A stretch of 64,000 nt of DNA from Haloarcula pellucida (GCF_014647235.1 NZ_BMOU01000003.1:426457-490456); one strand, 5' to 3'; shown: positions 17,908 through 26,700, numbered from the stretch's first letter. Program-made: numbers and translations. The notes: generated from the letters alone by a model not told the origin.

Positions 17908-18342
17908 TCAATTCGGGTCGTAAGGATTCGTCGCTGTGTCGAGCCGATAGACGTCCTCGACTGCGTCAAAGTCGTCGTCGAACGCATAAAGGTATCCGAG
18001 CCCCTCGGTTTGCATATACGCGATAATGCAGGCATCGACGAAGGAGAGGGGGTCGTGTTGGCGGAATCTGGATTTCCCCGTCGCGAGGGCGTCGGTGGTG
18101 AGTGAGTCGATGTGGAACCGGGCGTTTTCTTCGATGCGATCGAGAAGATCGACTGCTGCGTCGTGGCCGGCGTGGGACGTGAGGCCGTTGAGCGTTTCGG
18201 CGAGTACGTAGTCGAGGACGACTGCCTCCGGAAGTGTTCCATCGTCGATGCCACGGAGTACCGGGAGCGCGGCATCGTGGGAACTATCCCGTTGGTATGC
18301 GGCTGCAAAGAGGACCGTCGTATCGATGAGTGCACGGGGCAT
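17908..18342 (-). CDS. vapC: VapC-type PIN-domain toxin
   Basis: 144 residues. The PIN-fold acidic residues are visible: LIDTTVLFAAA at the N-terminus, LAETLNGL in the middle, and FVDACIIAYM followed by FDDDFD near the C-terminus. Such proteins are Mg-dependent RNases. The ATG follows the antitoxin stop directly (TAA ATG), the standard VapBC layout. Confidence 0.9.
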   Translation of the reverse strand: MPRALIDTTVLFAAAYQRDSSHDAALPVLRGIDDGTLPEAVVLDYVLAETLNGLTSHAGHDAAVDLLDRIEENARFHIDSLTTDALATGKSRFRQHDPLSFVDACIIAYMQTEGLGYLYAFDDDFDAVEDVYRLDTATNPYDPN

Positions 18343-18594
18343 TTACTCGACGTCGACGCCCCAGGCGTCGTGGTCGCTGGTCACATCGGTCGTCGCCTCA
18401 CCAGCGTAGCCATCGAAGTCGGCGAACGTGCCCGTTTGCTGTCGGATAACGTGAACTCGGATGCTCCCGTCGTCTTCGAGATGCCAGCGGAGCTGATCAC
18501 CGTCGTCGATATCGAGTTCACGTCGAATCCGGGCTGGGATGTTTGCTTGGTTCCCCGATACTTTGCTCTCGGCGTCGACCCTGTCGCTGCTCAT
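18343..18594 (-). CDS. vapB: VapB-type AbrB-fold antitoxin
   Basis: 83 residues. An AbrB/SpoVT swapped-hairpin DNA-binding domain occupies the first 50 (SKVSGNQANIPARIRRELDI, DGDQLRW), and the acidic tail (DGYAGEATTDVTSDHDAW) should bind the toxin. Two palindromes directly upstream of the start (18595-18608 and 18640-18651) are likely autoregulatory operators. Confidence 0.9.
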   Translation of the reverse strand: MSSDRVDAESKVSGNQANIPARIRRELDIDDGDQLRWHLEDDGSIRVHVIRQQTGTFADFDGYAGEATTDVTSDHDAWGVDVE

Positions 18595-18651
18595 ACCTAC
18601 TGGTAGGTGACCGGCCGTGAAAAGTCTAGTGTGCCATCACACTACGTAGTG
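18595..18651 (-). promoter_or_regulatory. Probable vapBC operators
   Basis: ACCTACTGGTAGGT (18595-18608) touches the vapB ATG, and CACTACGTAGTG (18640-18651) is a second palindrome 31 bp further upstream. Both contain CTAC/GTAG arms. Autorepression by VapB or the VapBC complex is inferred. Confidence 0.6.
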
Positions 18652-18715
18652 CTACGAGAGAGATGCCGATAAAGTTGCTCTGTTGAATAGAGGGATGGCG
18701 TCGGGATCATAGTGC

Positions 18716-18865
18716 AGAGGAGGGCCGTTCGATGTTGGAGACGGCGAATTTGAGAACGCATTCTCGGAACACACGGTACCAGGCCTGCGCTCGCCCGGTG
18801 GATCGTGCGAGCGCTTGACCACGGAGAAGCACGTCTCTGCCATCCATCGCTTGTTGTACAGAGAT
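18716..18865 (-). pseudogene. IS5-family transposase C-terminal relic
   Basis: The minus strand reads RWMAETCFSVVKRS in one frame and AWYRVFRECVLKFAVSNIER in the next, matching the last 45 or so residues of haloarchaeal IS5-type DDE transposases (the MAET/VKRS and WYREFREIVL segments). The two parts are frameshifted and the catalytic core is absent. Confidence 0.7.
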
Positions 18866-18962
18866 CACAGCGGTATACGCACAGGAACGATTCTCCCCGG
18901 TGAGCACAACGAGACATATTCGACCGAAAGAACAATAGATCAGTCTGACAGTCATCGGCGAT

Positions 18963-19712
18963 ATGCACGCTGCTAAAGGATTCTTCGACAAGTGGGCGGC
19001 TTTCTACGACGACGATTACGAGGAACAGGCGATCGGGGACGTTGAGTTCTATGTTGACTTGGCTCGTCGTGTGGATGGTTCTGTGTTGGAAGTCGGTTGT
19101 GGGACGGGACGGATCTATCTTGAGCTATTGCAGGCGGGCGTAGATGCGTATGGGATCGATATCTCCGAAGAGATGCTTGACGTCTTAAAACGGAAAGCCG
19201 CGGACGCTGGGCTCACTCCGAACGTTTGGCAAGCCGACATGACCGACTTCACTCCACAACGAGAGTACGCGCTGGTCATTGTCCCATTCCGCACGTTCCT
19301 CCACAACATCACGGTGGCGGACCAGCAGGCTGCATTACAGAACTTCCATCAAGCGCTCGGATCAGATGGACGTCTCGCGCTCAACTTCTTTGTCCCGAGT
19401 TTCGAGGTCATCTGTGAGAACTATGGCGAACCGGAGACACGAACGTTCACACAGGACGGCAAGGAGTACGTCGTCACGGATGTGACTGATATCGAAAACG
19501 AAATCGAGCAGATCGTCAAAGCAGAGCGAACAGTCAAACACGACGACGAGGTGCTTCAAGAGGCGACGTTCCGGTTGACCCTCATTTCGAAGACCGAATT
19601 TGAACTCTTACTGGAGACGACGGGCTGGAGTAATTGGACAGGATACGGCGGGTTCGAAAGGGAACCCCTCGATGATGGGGCCAAAGAGATGGTCTGGATC
19701 GCTGAAAAGTGA
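18963..19712 (+). CDS. Class I SAM-dependent methyltransferase
   Basis: 249 residues. Motif I VLEVGCGTGRIYLELL, acidic strand AYGIDISEEML, motif II-like IVPFRTFLHNI, and a C-terminal beta-rich half as in YwqJ/SAM-MT families that modify small molecules. It is unrelated in orientation and content to the island at 9-17 kb and sits between the inverted IS5-type ends, so it may have moved as cargo. Substrate unknown. Confidence 0.85.
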   Translation: MHAAKGFFDKWAAFYDDDYEEQAIGDVEFYVDLARRVDGSVLEVGCGTGRIYLELLQAGVDAYGIDISEEMLDVLKRKAADAGLTPNVWQADMTDFTPQREYALVIVPFRTFLHNITVADQQAALQNFHQALGSDGRLALNFFVPSFEVICENYGEPETRTFTQDGKEYVVTDVTDIENEIEQIVKAERTVKHDDEVLQEATFRLTLISKTEFELLLETTGWSNWTGYGGFEREPLDDGAKEMVWIAEK

Positions 19713-19840
19713 GCACCAGCCATGTCCAGCTACGACGCACTGCAAAATTCACGCTGTGTATTTAGCAAGACTGCTGAAACCTATCACCGATTGAGTATTT
19801 CAACAGAGCTACACCAGCCGAAACATACTACCATCACGTT

Positions 19841-20716
19841 ATGTTCGAAGAGTTTGAGCAGGAATATATCGAGACCGACAGCGCCGATATCGCTCTTCGA
19901 CGAGGAGGTAACGGCCCACCATTGGTATTGCTCCACGGATACCCCGAAACTGGGGCAATGTGGAATGAGGTCGCACCACAACTAACCGACCAGTTTTCGG
20001 TCGTTATACCTGATCTCCGTGGGTACGGCCGCAGTAACGGGCCAGTGTCCCCCTCGACAGCAGATTACTCGAACCGGGCGATGGCTGAGGACGTAGTCAC
20101 TGTCATGAACGAACTTGGTTACGACCGGTTCCAAATGGCTGGTCATGACCGCGGCGGTCGGGTCGCCTATCGTCTCGCACTTGATCGTCCTAATCATGTC
20201 GAGCGTCTCGTTACTTTAGACATGATTCCGACGCTAGAATCAGTTGAGCGGATGACGTGTGAAGCAGCATTGGTGAGATTTCACTGGTTTTTCATGGCCC
20301 AGCCCCACCCGTTCCCAGAAACACTCATCGGAACCGATCCCGAGTACTATATTGAGTACATGCTCGGGAGGTCCGGACTTGATATCTTTGCCGATGAGGC
20401 ACTTAACGAGTATCGCGAATGCTTTGACGACGATGACGTTATTCGTGCCACTTGCGAGGATTACCGTGCTGGGTTTAGCATCGATCCCGAACACGACCGG
20501 GCAGACAGAGAAGCGGGGAATCAAATCGAGTGTCCGATGTTAGCGCTCTGGGGTGAGACTGGGTCACGGAAAGGACGACCGACGGATATACTCGGAATTT
20601 GGGAGTCGTGGGCAAAGGATGTTCGAGGTCACCCGCTCGATTGTGGCCATTACTTGCCTGAAGAGGTACCGGACGATGTGGCACGCGACCTCAGGTCGTT
20701 TTTCCAAGGGAGATAA
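19841..20716 (+). CDS. Alpha/beta hydrolase, haloacetate dehalogenase/epoxide hydrolase type
   Basis: 291 residues. Oxyanion segment HGYPETGAMW, nucleophile elbow GHDRGGRVAYRLAL with Asp as nucleophile (typical of dehalogenases and epoxide hydrolases rather than esterases), cap region around HWFFMAQPHPFPETLIG as in fluoroacetate dehalogenases, and catalytic His in DCGHYLPEEVPD. It should cleave carbon-halogen or epoxide bonds in the cytoplasm. It starts 32 bp after the IS5-type right end. Substrate preference cannot be read from sequence. Confidence 0.88.
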   Translation: MFEEFEQEYIETDSADIALRRGGNGPPLVLLHGYPETGAMWNEVAPQLTDQFSVVIPDLRGYGRSNGPVSPSTADYSNRAMAEDVVTVMNELGYDRFQMAGHDRGGRVAYRLALDRPNHVERLVTLDMIPTLESVERMTCEAALVRFHWFFMAQPHPFPETLIGTDPEYYIEYMLGRSGLDIFADEALNEYRECFDDDDVIRATCEDYRAGFSIDPEHDRADREAGNQIECPMLALWGETGSRKGRPTDILGIWESWAKDVRGHPLDCGHYLPEEVPDDVARDLRSFFQGR

Positions 20717-20939
20717 ATGGATTTTCACTGGCTAATGGCGTGGTTTTCGGGGTTAATATTGACGATGTAATGGTCAACGAGAAATCCTACTGGACCACTC
20801 CAGATTGAAAAAGTTCAGATATCGTTGGGTCCGAGTATCCAGCGTCCGTGGATATGGTACACATACCTCCACCAAGTTCAGGAACTGACTCGCGCGTTTG
20901 ACGTGGTGGCTCTGAGAATTCAATAGGGAAAGCCGACTC
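20717..20939. other. Intergenic, AT-rich
   Basis: No gene recognised. It lies between the hydrolase and an ASRP relic; the minus-strand open frame here continues from the relic but no longer resembles the family. Confidence 0.3.
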
Positions 20940-21225
20940 ATTTCTACTCCACTCCCTTCTGTCACTAATTTTTCCTTTTTGTACTGTATATATTCCTCTA
21001 CCTTGGATATATTTTGTTCGAGTTCAGATGAATTACGCCTTTTAGATTCTATTTGGACTAGCTCGGCGTTGATACTGTCTCTCTGGACGTCTAACTTCCA
21101 AAATTCTCTTTAATTTCGTCTGTGTCGACTGATCGCATGATAGTTTCTCGGAGATCGCCTCCTCTGGCAACTGAGTGACGTGCTTCACTGGGTTCTAATA
21201 CTGGTGCCTATAATTCACATGATTC
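20940..21225 (-). pseudogene. ASRP (SMC-related) gene relic, AT-rich
   Basis: The minus strand reads EARHSVARGGDLRETIMRSV, then after a frameshift DSINAELVQIESKRRNSSEL. These align with residues about 125-190 of the intact ASRPs in this window (NEARRAVARSDDLHDLIMQP and INDELATIESLKRDLPDLEQ). The ATPase ends and the coiled coil are gone. Confidence 0.75.
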
Positions 21226-21628
21226 CAGACACAAAAGAAGGTGTAGCGACGTTGGGGAACGTCTCCGTCGAAGACTCCCACAATATCTTGGCGGAGGTCG
21301 ACGATGACGACGCAAAAGGTACTCTCGACGCTGATCTACGCGTGGTTTCCCGAAGGAAAGCGCCCGTCACTGCCGGAGACGGGCGCGTAAGATAGTATCA
21401 AGCTCCGTAATGCGGTCAGAAACAGCGGTGAGGCGTTCTCTCACCCGTGTGCAGGGAACTTCAACAGCGACACGACGCCGTTGGCTCGACATACGCCAGA
21501 CCGAGTTCGACGAGAAAGTCTGCGCTGGCTTGGACAACACTTCAGATTTCACTGCCAACAACGTGCAGGAATTCGTCGAGGATACACCGTTTAAACTGCG
21601 TCGTTCTTGTGGCGCAGATTGTTGGTGA
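21226..21628. other. Region without identified gene
   Basis: Several short overlapping open frames exist on both strands but none resembles a known family. A hairpin-like GCCCGTC...GACGGGC lies near 21362-21384. Confidence 0.3.
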
Positions 21629-22011
21629 GTCAGAGCGCAGTTTCGAGGCTGATTTTGGGCGCTTCTTTCCATGGTTTTCGGTAGACGCGACCGCGGAGCT
21701 GGAACGCGTGAAATACGGTGTGAGCTTGGCCTTGGAGACGCCTCGATGCGCGAGAGCCACGTGTCGCTGGCGCTATGGTGGCTCTCGAACGCATTCACGT
21801 GTGCGTCGACGTCGGCGTATTCACCGTCTCCGTGGACGACGTATTCGTGGTCGAACGCGTCGTTCTTCTCGAGTGTCTCATGGGACCGAAAGCAGTCAGT
21901 ATAGACGGTGAGCGACTCCTGCTGGCGGTCGGTCAGCAGGAGTCGATTCGTCGGCGGCGTTCGCTGGGAGCACGTAGCGGGGCTGCTCCCGCGACCGACG
22001 AGAATGAACAC
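21629..22011 (-). pseudogene. IS1595/ISH4-type transposase relic
   Basis: Three consecutive frames carry the C-terminal half of an ISH4-like DDE transposase: TVYTDCFRSHETLEK with EYVVHGDGEYADVDAHVN, then HRGVSKAKLTPY, then AFQLRGRVYRKPWKE ending in a stop. Two frameshifts make it inactive. Confidence 0.8.
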
Positions 22012-22067
22012 GGGAGATTGTCCTTACTGTGCGTTCCGCGTCCACGCGTGGAGAGGCCACGAGCGCG

Positions 22068-22163
22068 AAGCAGTGGTTACGACGGTTCAGACACCACTAT
22101 AACCACGAACGACCGAACCAAGCGCTAGATGGCCAAACTCCTGCTGAGGTGATTCAGAACTAG
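22068..22163 (+). pseudogene. DDE integrase-core transposase, C-terminal fragment
   Basis: RHHYNHERPNQALDGQTPAE followed by VIQN and a stop is the characteristic C-terminus of rve-type transposases. Nothing upstream continues it; it abuts the ISH4-type relic. Confidence 0.7.
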
Positions 22164-22221
22164 ACAGTGCCTCGCTATCTATTATCCAAATCAAACACGA
22201 CCAATGAGACGCCCTCTTTTT

Positions 22222-23565
22222 TCAGGACTCCGAATATCCACGGTCCTGATGCTTGATGACTGGGTCTGCGTTCTCGAACTCTCTGAGATACTCGAGAAGT
22301 CGATCTCTCAGGGAGGTCCTCACGTCTCGGTAGTTCGGTCGACCGGCAAGGTTGACGTGCTCGTCGGGGTCCTCCCAGAGATCGTAGAGGTAGCGTTCAA
22401 CGTACGTGTCGCTCGCTGGATCACCATTCCCGCCGCGCCAACCGGCCGTTTTCGGAGCTGCGACGGCGTACTTCCACCGATTGGTCCGAATCGCTCTACC
22501 GATCTGAGACTCGCTAATTTGAATGAACACGTCACCGTTTTCGTCGGGTTCGTCACCCCTTACGACGGGCAGTATACTGTTACCGTGTAGTTCTTTATCT
22601 ATCTGCAATCCCGCAGCATCCAGCAACGTGGGTGGGAGATCGATAATACTTCTTGGATTCTCTATGTTAGTACTGTTTTCAAACCCGGGCCCGGACAGTA
22701 TCGCTGGTACCCTGACAGCAGACTCGTGGGCTGTGCGCTTGTACTCGCCTGGCCGTGTCCGGAAGTGACAACCGTGGTCGGAGGTATAAGCGAAGACTGT
22801 GTTCTCACGAATGCCGCGGTTGTCAAGTGCCGTTAGCAGATCGTCGACAGACTCGTCCAATCGCTTGACCATTCCGTAGTAGTCAGGAAGTTCATCGTAC
22901 CAGTCGCCAGGATATGGCTTAAGATCACTTGGCACGGAAGGGTTCGATCCGTATCGCCCAGCGTAGTCCTCTGGCGCGACAAACGTCCACATATCGTTCT
23001 GATGGTGTGGCTCGAGATAAGAGACGACGAGAAAGAATGGCTCCGACAATGTGTCCAGTGCCTCGATACCGAACGCTGTGAAGGCGTCTGTCCGGTACGT
23101 ATCAAACGTGATTTCATTCCCCGCTTCATCGTAGAGGTAGCCCTCGGTCGGATGGGAAGTGAACTCTGGAACGTCAGCCGCCCGCCAAAAGTCGGTGTAT
23201 CCACCACGCTGCGACTCTGGAACCGGATCTTCGAATGTCCCTGAGAGGTACCAGCCGCCCACGAAGCCGACGTCGTATCCTGCGTCAGCAAACCGCTCAG
23301 GGAGTGTCCGTATTTTTTCATCCAGGGTCAGTCCACCACGCCAGACACCGGTTTCGGTCGCAAACATCCCTGTCTGGAAGGTGGCTTGGAACGGGACACA
23401 GGCTGGTTGTGGTGTTATCGCCTGCTCGAGTACCGTCCCACGCTGACCGAGGTCGTCAAGGGTTGGCGTAAGGTCCATTGGGGAATTGTAGAGTCCCAGG
23501 GTGTCCCATCGTTGCTGGTCGGTCAGCACGGCCAGCACGTTGGGCTGTGACACTCGCTCACTCAT
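22222..23565 (-). CDS. Sulfatase (arylsulfatase family)
   Basis: 447 residues from the ATG at 23565 (a GTG at 23598 would add 11). Alkaline-phosphatase-superfamily fold with metal ligands in VLTDQQRWDTLG and AYTSDHGCHF. The formylglycine signature reads PACVPFQATFQTG: the modifiable Cys is present but the canonical Arg of C-x-P-x-R is Gln. No signal peptide is visible, so a cytoplasmic enzyme acting on imported sulfated sugars fits. It lies downstream of the IclR regulator on the same strand and near GH4 and sugar ABC genes. Confidence 0.9.
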   Translation of the reverse strand: MSERVSQPNVLAVLTDQQRWDTLGLYNSPMDLTPTLDDLGQRGTVLEQAITPQPACVPFQATFQTGMFATETGVWRGGLTLDEKIRTLPERFADAGYDVGFVGGWYLSGTFEDPVPESQRGGYTDFWRAADVPEFTSHPTEGYLYDEAGNEITFDTYRTDAFTAFGIEALDTLSEPFFLVVSYLEPHHQNDMWTFVAPEDYAGRYGSNPSVPSDLKPYPGDWYDELPDYYGMVKRLDESVDDLLTALDNRGIRENTVFAYTSDHGCHFRTRPGEYKRTAHESAVRVPAILSGPGFENSTNIENPRSIIDLPPTLLDAAGLQIDKELHGNSILPVVRGDEPDENGDVFIQISESQIGRAIRTNRWKYAVAAPKTAGWRGGNGDPASDTYVERYLYDLWEDPDEHVNLAGRPNYRDVRTSLRDRLLEYLREFENADPVIKHQDRGYSES

Positions 23566-23622
23566 CTGTGATCTTTCCCTTGGCGCATCCGAGGACACGT
23601 TGCATCAGAACTAGGTCAGCGT

Positions 23623-24408
23623 TCATTGTATCACCTTGCCCCTAATGGAACTGGCTGTACTGCCAACGATACTCGGATAGTCGTACTCCGACGACTCTGT
23701 ACGCATTCGGTCGGCGGGCCCCGAGATCGTCACTGCCCCGATAGCGTTCCTATCCGCATCGGTGATCGGTCCCGCGATACAGTGTCGTTCCGGATTGAAC
23801 TCGCCCATGTCGTGAGCCAGTCTGTCATCCCGGACTGACTGTAGTTCATCACGGAGGGCGTCTTTGTCGGTAATCGTGCTCTCGGTGTAGTCCGTCATTT
23901 CGTAATTGTCCAAGATTGCGTCCCGTTCTTCTTCTGGCAAATAAGCGAGAATTGCTTTCCCTCCGGCAGTAGCAGGTAGTGGTACGTGCTCCCCCTCGAA
24001 CAGTTCTGTTTTCGGTTCGACTTCGTCTCTAATTCGAACGAGGTAGACACCTCGGGTCCCTTCTTTAATCATGATGCTGGCAACTTTTCCCGTCGCTTCC
24101 GCTAACTTCTTCAGCGGCTTATGCGCAACCTTGTATAGCTTCATACGGGCGCGTACACCCCCGCCCAGTTCCATGAACCGGACACTCAATCTGTACCGCC
24201 GGTTTTCTTTGACGACGTAGCCGAGTCGTTCGAGTGTTGTGAGGTGCTTGTGGATCGTCCCACTCTGCAGCGATAGTTCGTCGGCCAATTCACTGACACC
24301 GACGGACTCACGCCCTGCCATCGCGTCGATAACACGGAAACTTGTCACTGTCGTCCGAGCGACGGGGTCCTCAAATTTGTCCGGGTTCGGGATTAATTGT
24401 CTTGACAC
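23623..24408 (-). CDS. IclR-family transcription regulator
   Basis: About 261 residues: an N-terminal winged helix (TSFRVIDAMAG, VSELADELSLQSGTIHKHL) and a C-terminal ligand-binding domain (PLPATAGGKAILAYL, GEFNPERHCIAGPI). The GTG at 24408 is preferred because a TATA-like TATATTTA lies about 30 bp upstream and would give a leaderless start. An ATG at 24447 would add 13 residues, but it falls inside the palindromic box at 24443-24457. It likely controls the sulfatase and the sugar genes through the TTCA boxes. Confidence 0.9.
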   Translation of the reverse strand: MSRQLIPNPDKFEDPVARTTVTSFRVIDAMAGRESVGVSELADELSLQSGTIHKHLTTLERLGYVVKENRRYRLSVRFMELGGGVRARMKLYKVAHKPLKKLAEATGKVASIMIKEGTRGVYLVRIRDEVEPKTELFEGEHVPLPATAGGKAILAYLPEEERDAILDNYEMTDYTESTITDKDALRDELQSVRDDRLAHDMGEFNPERHCIAGPITDADRNAIGAVTISGPADRMRTESSEYDYPSIVGSTASSIRGKVIQ

Positions 24409-24442
24409 ATCGTAGCGGTCAGTCGCCAGCACAATAAATATA

Positions 24443-24457
24443 TTCATATATTGTGAA
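24443..24457. promoter_or_regulatory. TTCA palindrome, copy 1
   Basis: TTCATATATTGTGAA, just upstream of the TATA element of the IclR gene. It matches the consensus TTCAYRATAYRTGAA shared by four sites between 24443 and 24996. Probable operator. Confidence 0.65.
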
Positions 24458-24550
24458 GAACCCCTCCTTCGGCAGCAGTCAGCGTCCTTCGGAACCAGAA
24501 ATCGACGTTAGAACAGCCTACGTAGAGTATATCGACGGTTTGTAACCATA

Positions 24551-24565
24551 TTCATATATCGTGAA
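24551..24565. promoter_or_regulatory. TTCA palindrome, copy 2
   Basis: TTCATATATCGTGAA, the left end of the second duplicated block. Same consensus as the other three boxes. Confidence 0.65.
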
Positions 24566-24847
24566 AACTCGGTCTCTCCGCCAGAAGTCAACGTCCTTCG
24601 GAACCAGTAATCGACGTTAAAACAGCGTACGCCTATAGCGCAGATTGATGGGTTCGTAATCCCGAGAGCCGACACTACTCCGACTGACTCTCGCCGATTG
24701 ACTCGGTTCCGGGCCGATCGCTGTCGGTGGACAGCTGCCCGAATCAGAATAATGGGAGTACCTGTGTTACGCCAATAGCGGTGTCGTCGTCTACAGGGCG
24801 ATCGTTGCCCTGTAGACCCGCTCAGTCCGAGCCTGCCATACAGTCTA

Positions 24848-24862
24848 TTCATGATATATGAA
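24848..24862. promoter_or_regulatory. TTCA palindrome, copy 3
   Basis: TTCATGATATATGAA, a near-perfect palindrome inside the IclR-GH4 gap, closer to the GH4 stop than to any start. Confidence 0.6.
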
Positions 24863-24981
24863 TGTAGATGCTGCCAACACAATTCCTTGTGATGTCGTAT
24901 CGTATCAAGCTATTCAGTATCGTCCTGACTCAGATAACCGTGCGAATACGTTCGTGTGGGCCAAGACTGGCACAGCCGTCA

Positions 24982-24996
24982 TTCATGATACGTGAA
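24982..24996. promoter_or_regulatory. TTCA palindrome, copy 4
   Basis: TTCATGATACGTGAA, about 95 bp from the GH4 stop codon. The remaining gap sequence (24633-25091) shows no gene. Confidence 0.6.
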
Positions 24997-25091
24997 TGAT
25001 TACTCGGGGATGATCTACGACCAAGGACAAAATGGTCTGTGAGCACCGAACGAGACTGTTCAAAACGGATTCGCTGTCGGTGGCGCGTCGG

Positions 25092-26399
25092 TTATTCGAG
25101 TCGCGGGAGGTACGCTTCGTTGGCGGCGAGCAGTTCTTCGGTCATCTCGTGAATCTCCAGCAGGGTCAACTGGGCTGCCGTGAGCGGGTCCTGTTTGACC
25201 GCGCGGTGGATCTTCTCACGGTCGTTCTCCAGTGCGCCTTCGACGGCGAGTTGCTGGACGGCGACGTGTTGCTGGGGGAAGGTGCGGACGGAGTTGGGGA
25301 GTTCGCCGACCGAACACGGGTGGAGGCCGGTGCCGTCGACGAGGACGGGGACCTCGACGCAGGCGTCGGTCGGCAGGGACTCGATGGCGTTGGTCTCGTT
25401 GCTGACGTTGAGGTTGAACCGGCGGGTGGTGTCGGTCTCGATGGAGTGGATGAGCCGTGAGGCGTACTCCTCGGAGCGTTCGACGCCCACTTCGTCTAGA
25501 TCGACGCCCAGTTCCGGGTCGTCGCGTTCCTCAGAGCGTTCCTGCCACCCTTCGAGGTACGTCGCGGTGGGCATCCGTTCGGCGTAGTCCGTGCCGGTCA
25601 GCTCCTCGATGGTGTCCTCGTCGGTCCGGAAGTACGGGACGTACTCGGACATGTGGTGGGAGGATTCGGTCGGGAAGTAGCCGAAGTGTTTCATCATCTC
25701 GAAGCGCACGGTGTCGCGCTCGTACGTCTCGGGGTCGTCGTAGGCCTCGCGGAGGGCGGGATAGACGCTCTCGCCGTCGTGTGTGGCTTCGAGGAACCAC
25801 GCGACGTGGTTGACGCCGGCGACCCAGTACTCCAGTTCGTCCTCGGGGACGTCGACGTAGTCGGCGATGGCCTCGGCGGTGTGGGGAACACTGTGACACA
25901 GCCCGACGGTCTCGATGTCGGTGGCTTCGAACATCGTCTGACAGAGGATGGACATGGGGTTCGTGTAGTTCAGCAGCAGGGCGTCGGGACACAGTTCCTC
26001 CATGTCGTTGGCGAGGTCGAGCATGGTCGGGATGGTTCGCAGGCCGCGGAAGATGCCGCCCGGGCCGATGGTGTCGCCGATGGCTTGCTCGACGCCGTAC
26101 TCCTCGGGGATGCGGATTTCGTTCTCGAAGGGCTCGGTGCCGCCGACGTTGATCATGTTGAGGACGTAGTCGGCGCCGTCGAGCGCCTCGACGCGGTCGG
26201 TGGTCGACTCGACCGTCGCGTCGAGGCCTTCGTTCTCGACCATCGCCTCGGCGACGCGGGTCGTCTGGTCGAGTCGATGCTCGTCGATGTCCATCAACGC
26301 GATGGTACTGTCGTTCAGGTCGTCGAACGAGAGGATGTCCCCCACGAGTTTCGTGGCGAACACCATACTACCCGCTCCGACGAAGGCAATCTTCGGCAT
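25092..26399 (-). CDS. GH4 family glycosidase, probable alpha-galactosidase
   Basis: 435 residues. NAD-binding start FVGAGSMVFA, then NMINVGG and NYTNPM, the Mn-ligand motif CHSVPH and second ligand GVNHVAWF. In GH4 the CHSV form marks alpha-galactosidases, as opposed to CN(V/I)P or CDMP in phospho-glucosidases. Hydrolysis goes by transient oxidation at C3 with NAD and Mn in the cytoplasm. A minus-strand TATA (TTTATTA) about 30 bp before the ATG suggests a leaderless transcript. It is divergent from the sugar ABC operon and presumably cleaves what that imports. Confidence 0.92.
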   Translation of the reverse strand: MPKIAFVGAGSMVFATKLVGDILSFDDLNDSTIALMDIDEHRLDQTTRVAEAMVENEGLDATVESTTDRVEALDGADYVLNMINVGGTEPFENEIRIPEEYGVEQAIGDTIGPGGIFRGLRTIPTMLDLANDMEELCPDALLLNYTNPMSILCQTMFEATDIETVGLCHSVPHTAEAIADYVDVPEDELEYWVAGVNHVAWFLEATHDGESVYPALREAYDDPETYERDTVRFEMMKHFGYFPTESSHHMSEYVPYFRTDEDTIEELTGTDYAERMPTATYLEGWQERSEERDDPELGVDLDEVGVERSEEYASRLIHSIETDTTRRFNLNVSNETNAIESLPTDACVEVPVLVDGTGLHPCSVGELPNSVRTFPQQHVAVQQLAVEGALENDREKIHRAVKQDPLTAAQLTLLEIHEMTEELLAANEAYLPRLE

Positions 26400-26656
26400 G
26401 CATACTACCCTGTTGGTGAGGGGGTAATAAATGTATCCCTGCTGACTCTCCGTTCAGTAGAGAACCTGTGCGATTCGAAAATCTCTGTCGACGGCGGCAC
26501 GGTTCGAATCTGCGGCTGATGGCTTCTCTATATCAGCGCTCTGCTTCCGGCCTGTATACCTCCGTAATAGAGCTGTGATGGAGCTGATACTGACTGGACA
26601 CCGGTCGGCTGTGTTTGGGAACTGGCCGACTGTAGGTGTATAGTTCCATGCCAACG

Positions 26657-26699
26657 TAAAATATAAATGCCTACAATTAGTCTGTCGAGCCGGACAGAC
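26657..26699 (+). promoter_or_regulatory. Promoter and operator of the sugar ABC operon
   Basis: TATA-like AAAATATAAA (26658-26667) followed by GTCTGTC-N6-GACAGAC (26680-26699), a perfect 7-bp inverted repeat ending one base before the ATG at 26701. A repressor there would cover the transcription start. It differs from the TTCA boxes. The upstream remainder (26400-26656) shows only the GH4 promoter. Confidence 0.6.
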
Positions 26700-26700
26700 A

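Larger units (their letters stand above)
18677..19809. mobile_element. IS5-type ends bracketing a methyltransferase gene
   Basis: GCTCTGTTGAA at 18677-18687 and its exact inverse TTCAACAGAGC at 19799-19809 resemble haloarchaeal IS5-family terminal repeats. Inside the left end lies the C-terminus of an IS5-type transposase (minus strand); inside the right end, 19720-19798 looks like the leader end of the same kind of element. The core of the transposase is missing and a methyltransferase gene sits in its place. Confidence 0.5.
24443..24632. repeat. Imperfect tandem duplication of about 81 bp
   Basis: 24443-24523 and 24551-24632 share the TTCA box at their left ends and the block CGTCCTTCGGAACCAG plus AATCGACGTT further in. 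The copies are spaced 108 bp apart. No coding role is evident. Confidence 0.7.

Noticed and set aside
24443..24996. Short repeats as a CRISPR array
   Set aside because: Only four 15-bp palindromes at uneven spacing (108-297 bp), with no regular spacers or cas genes.
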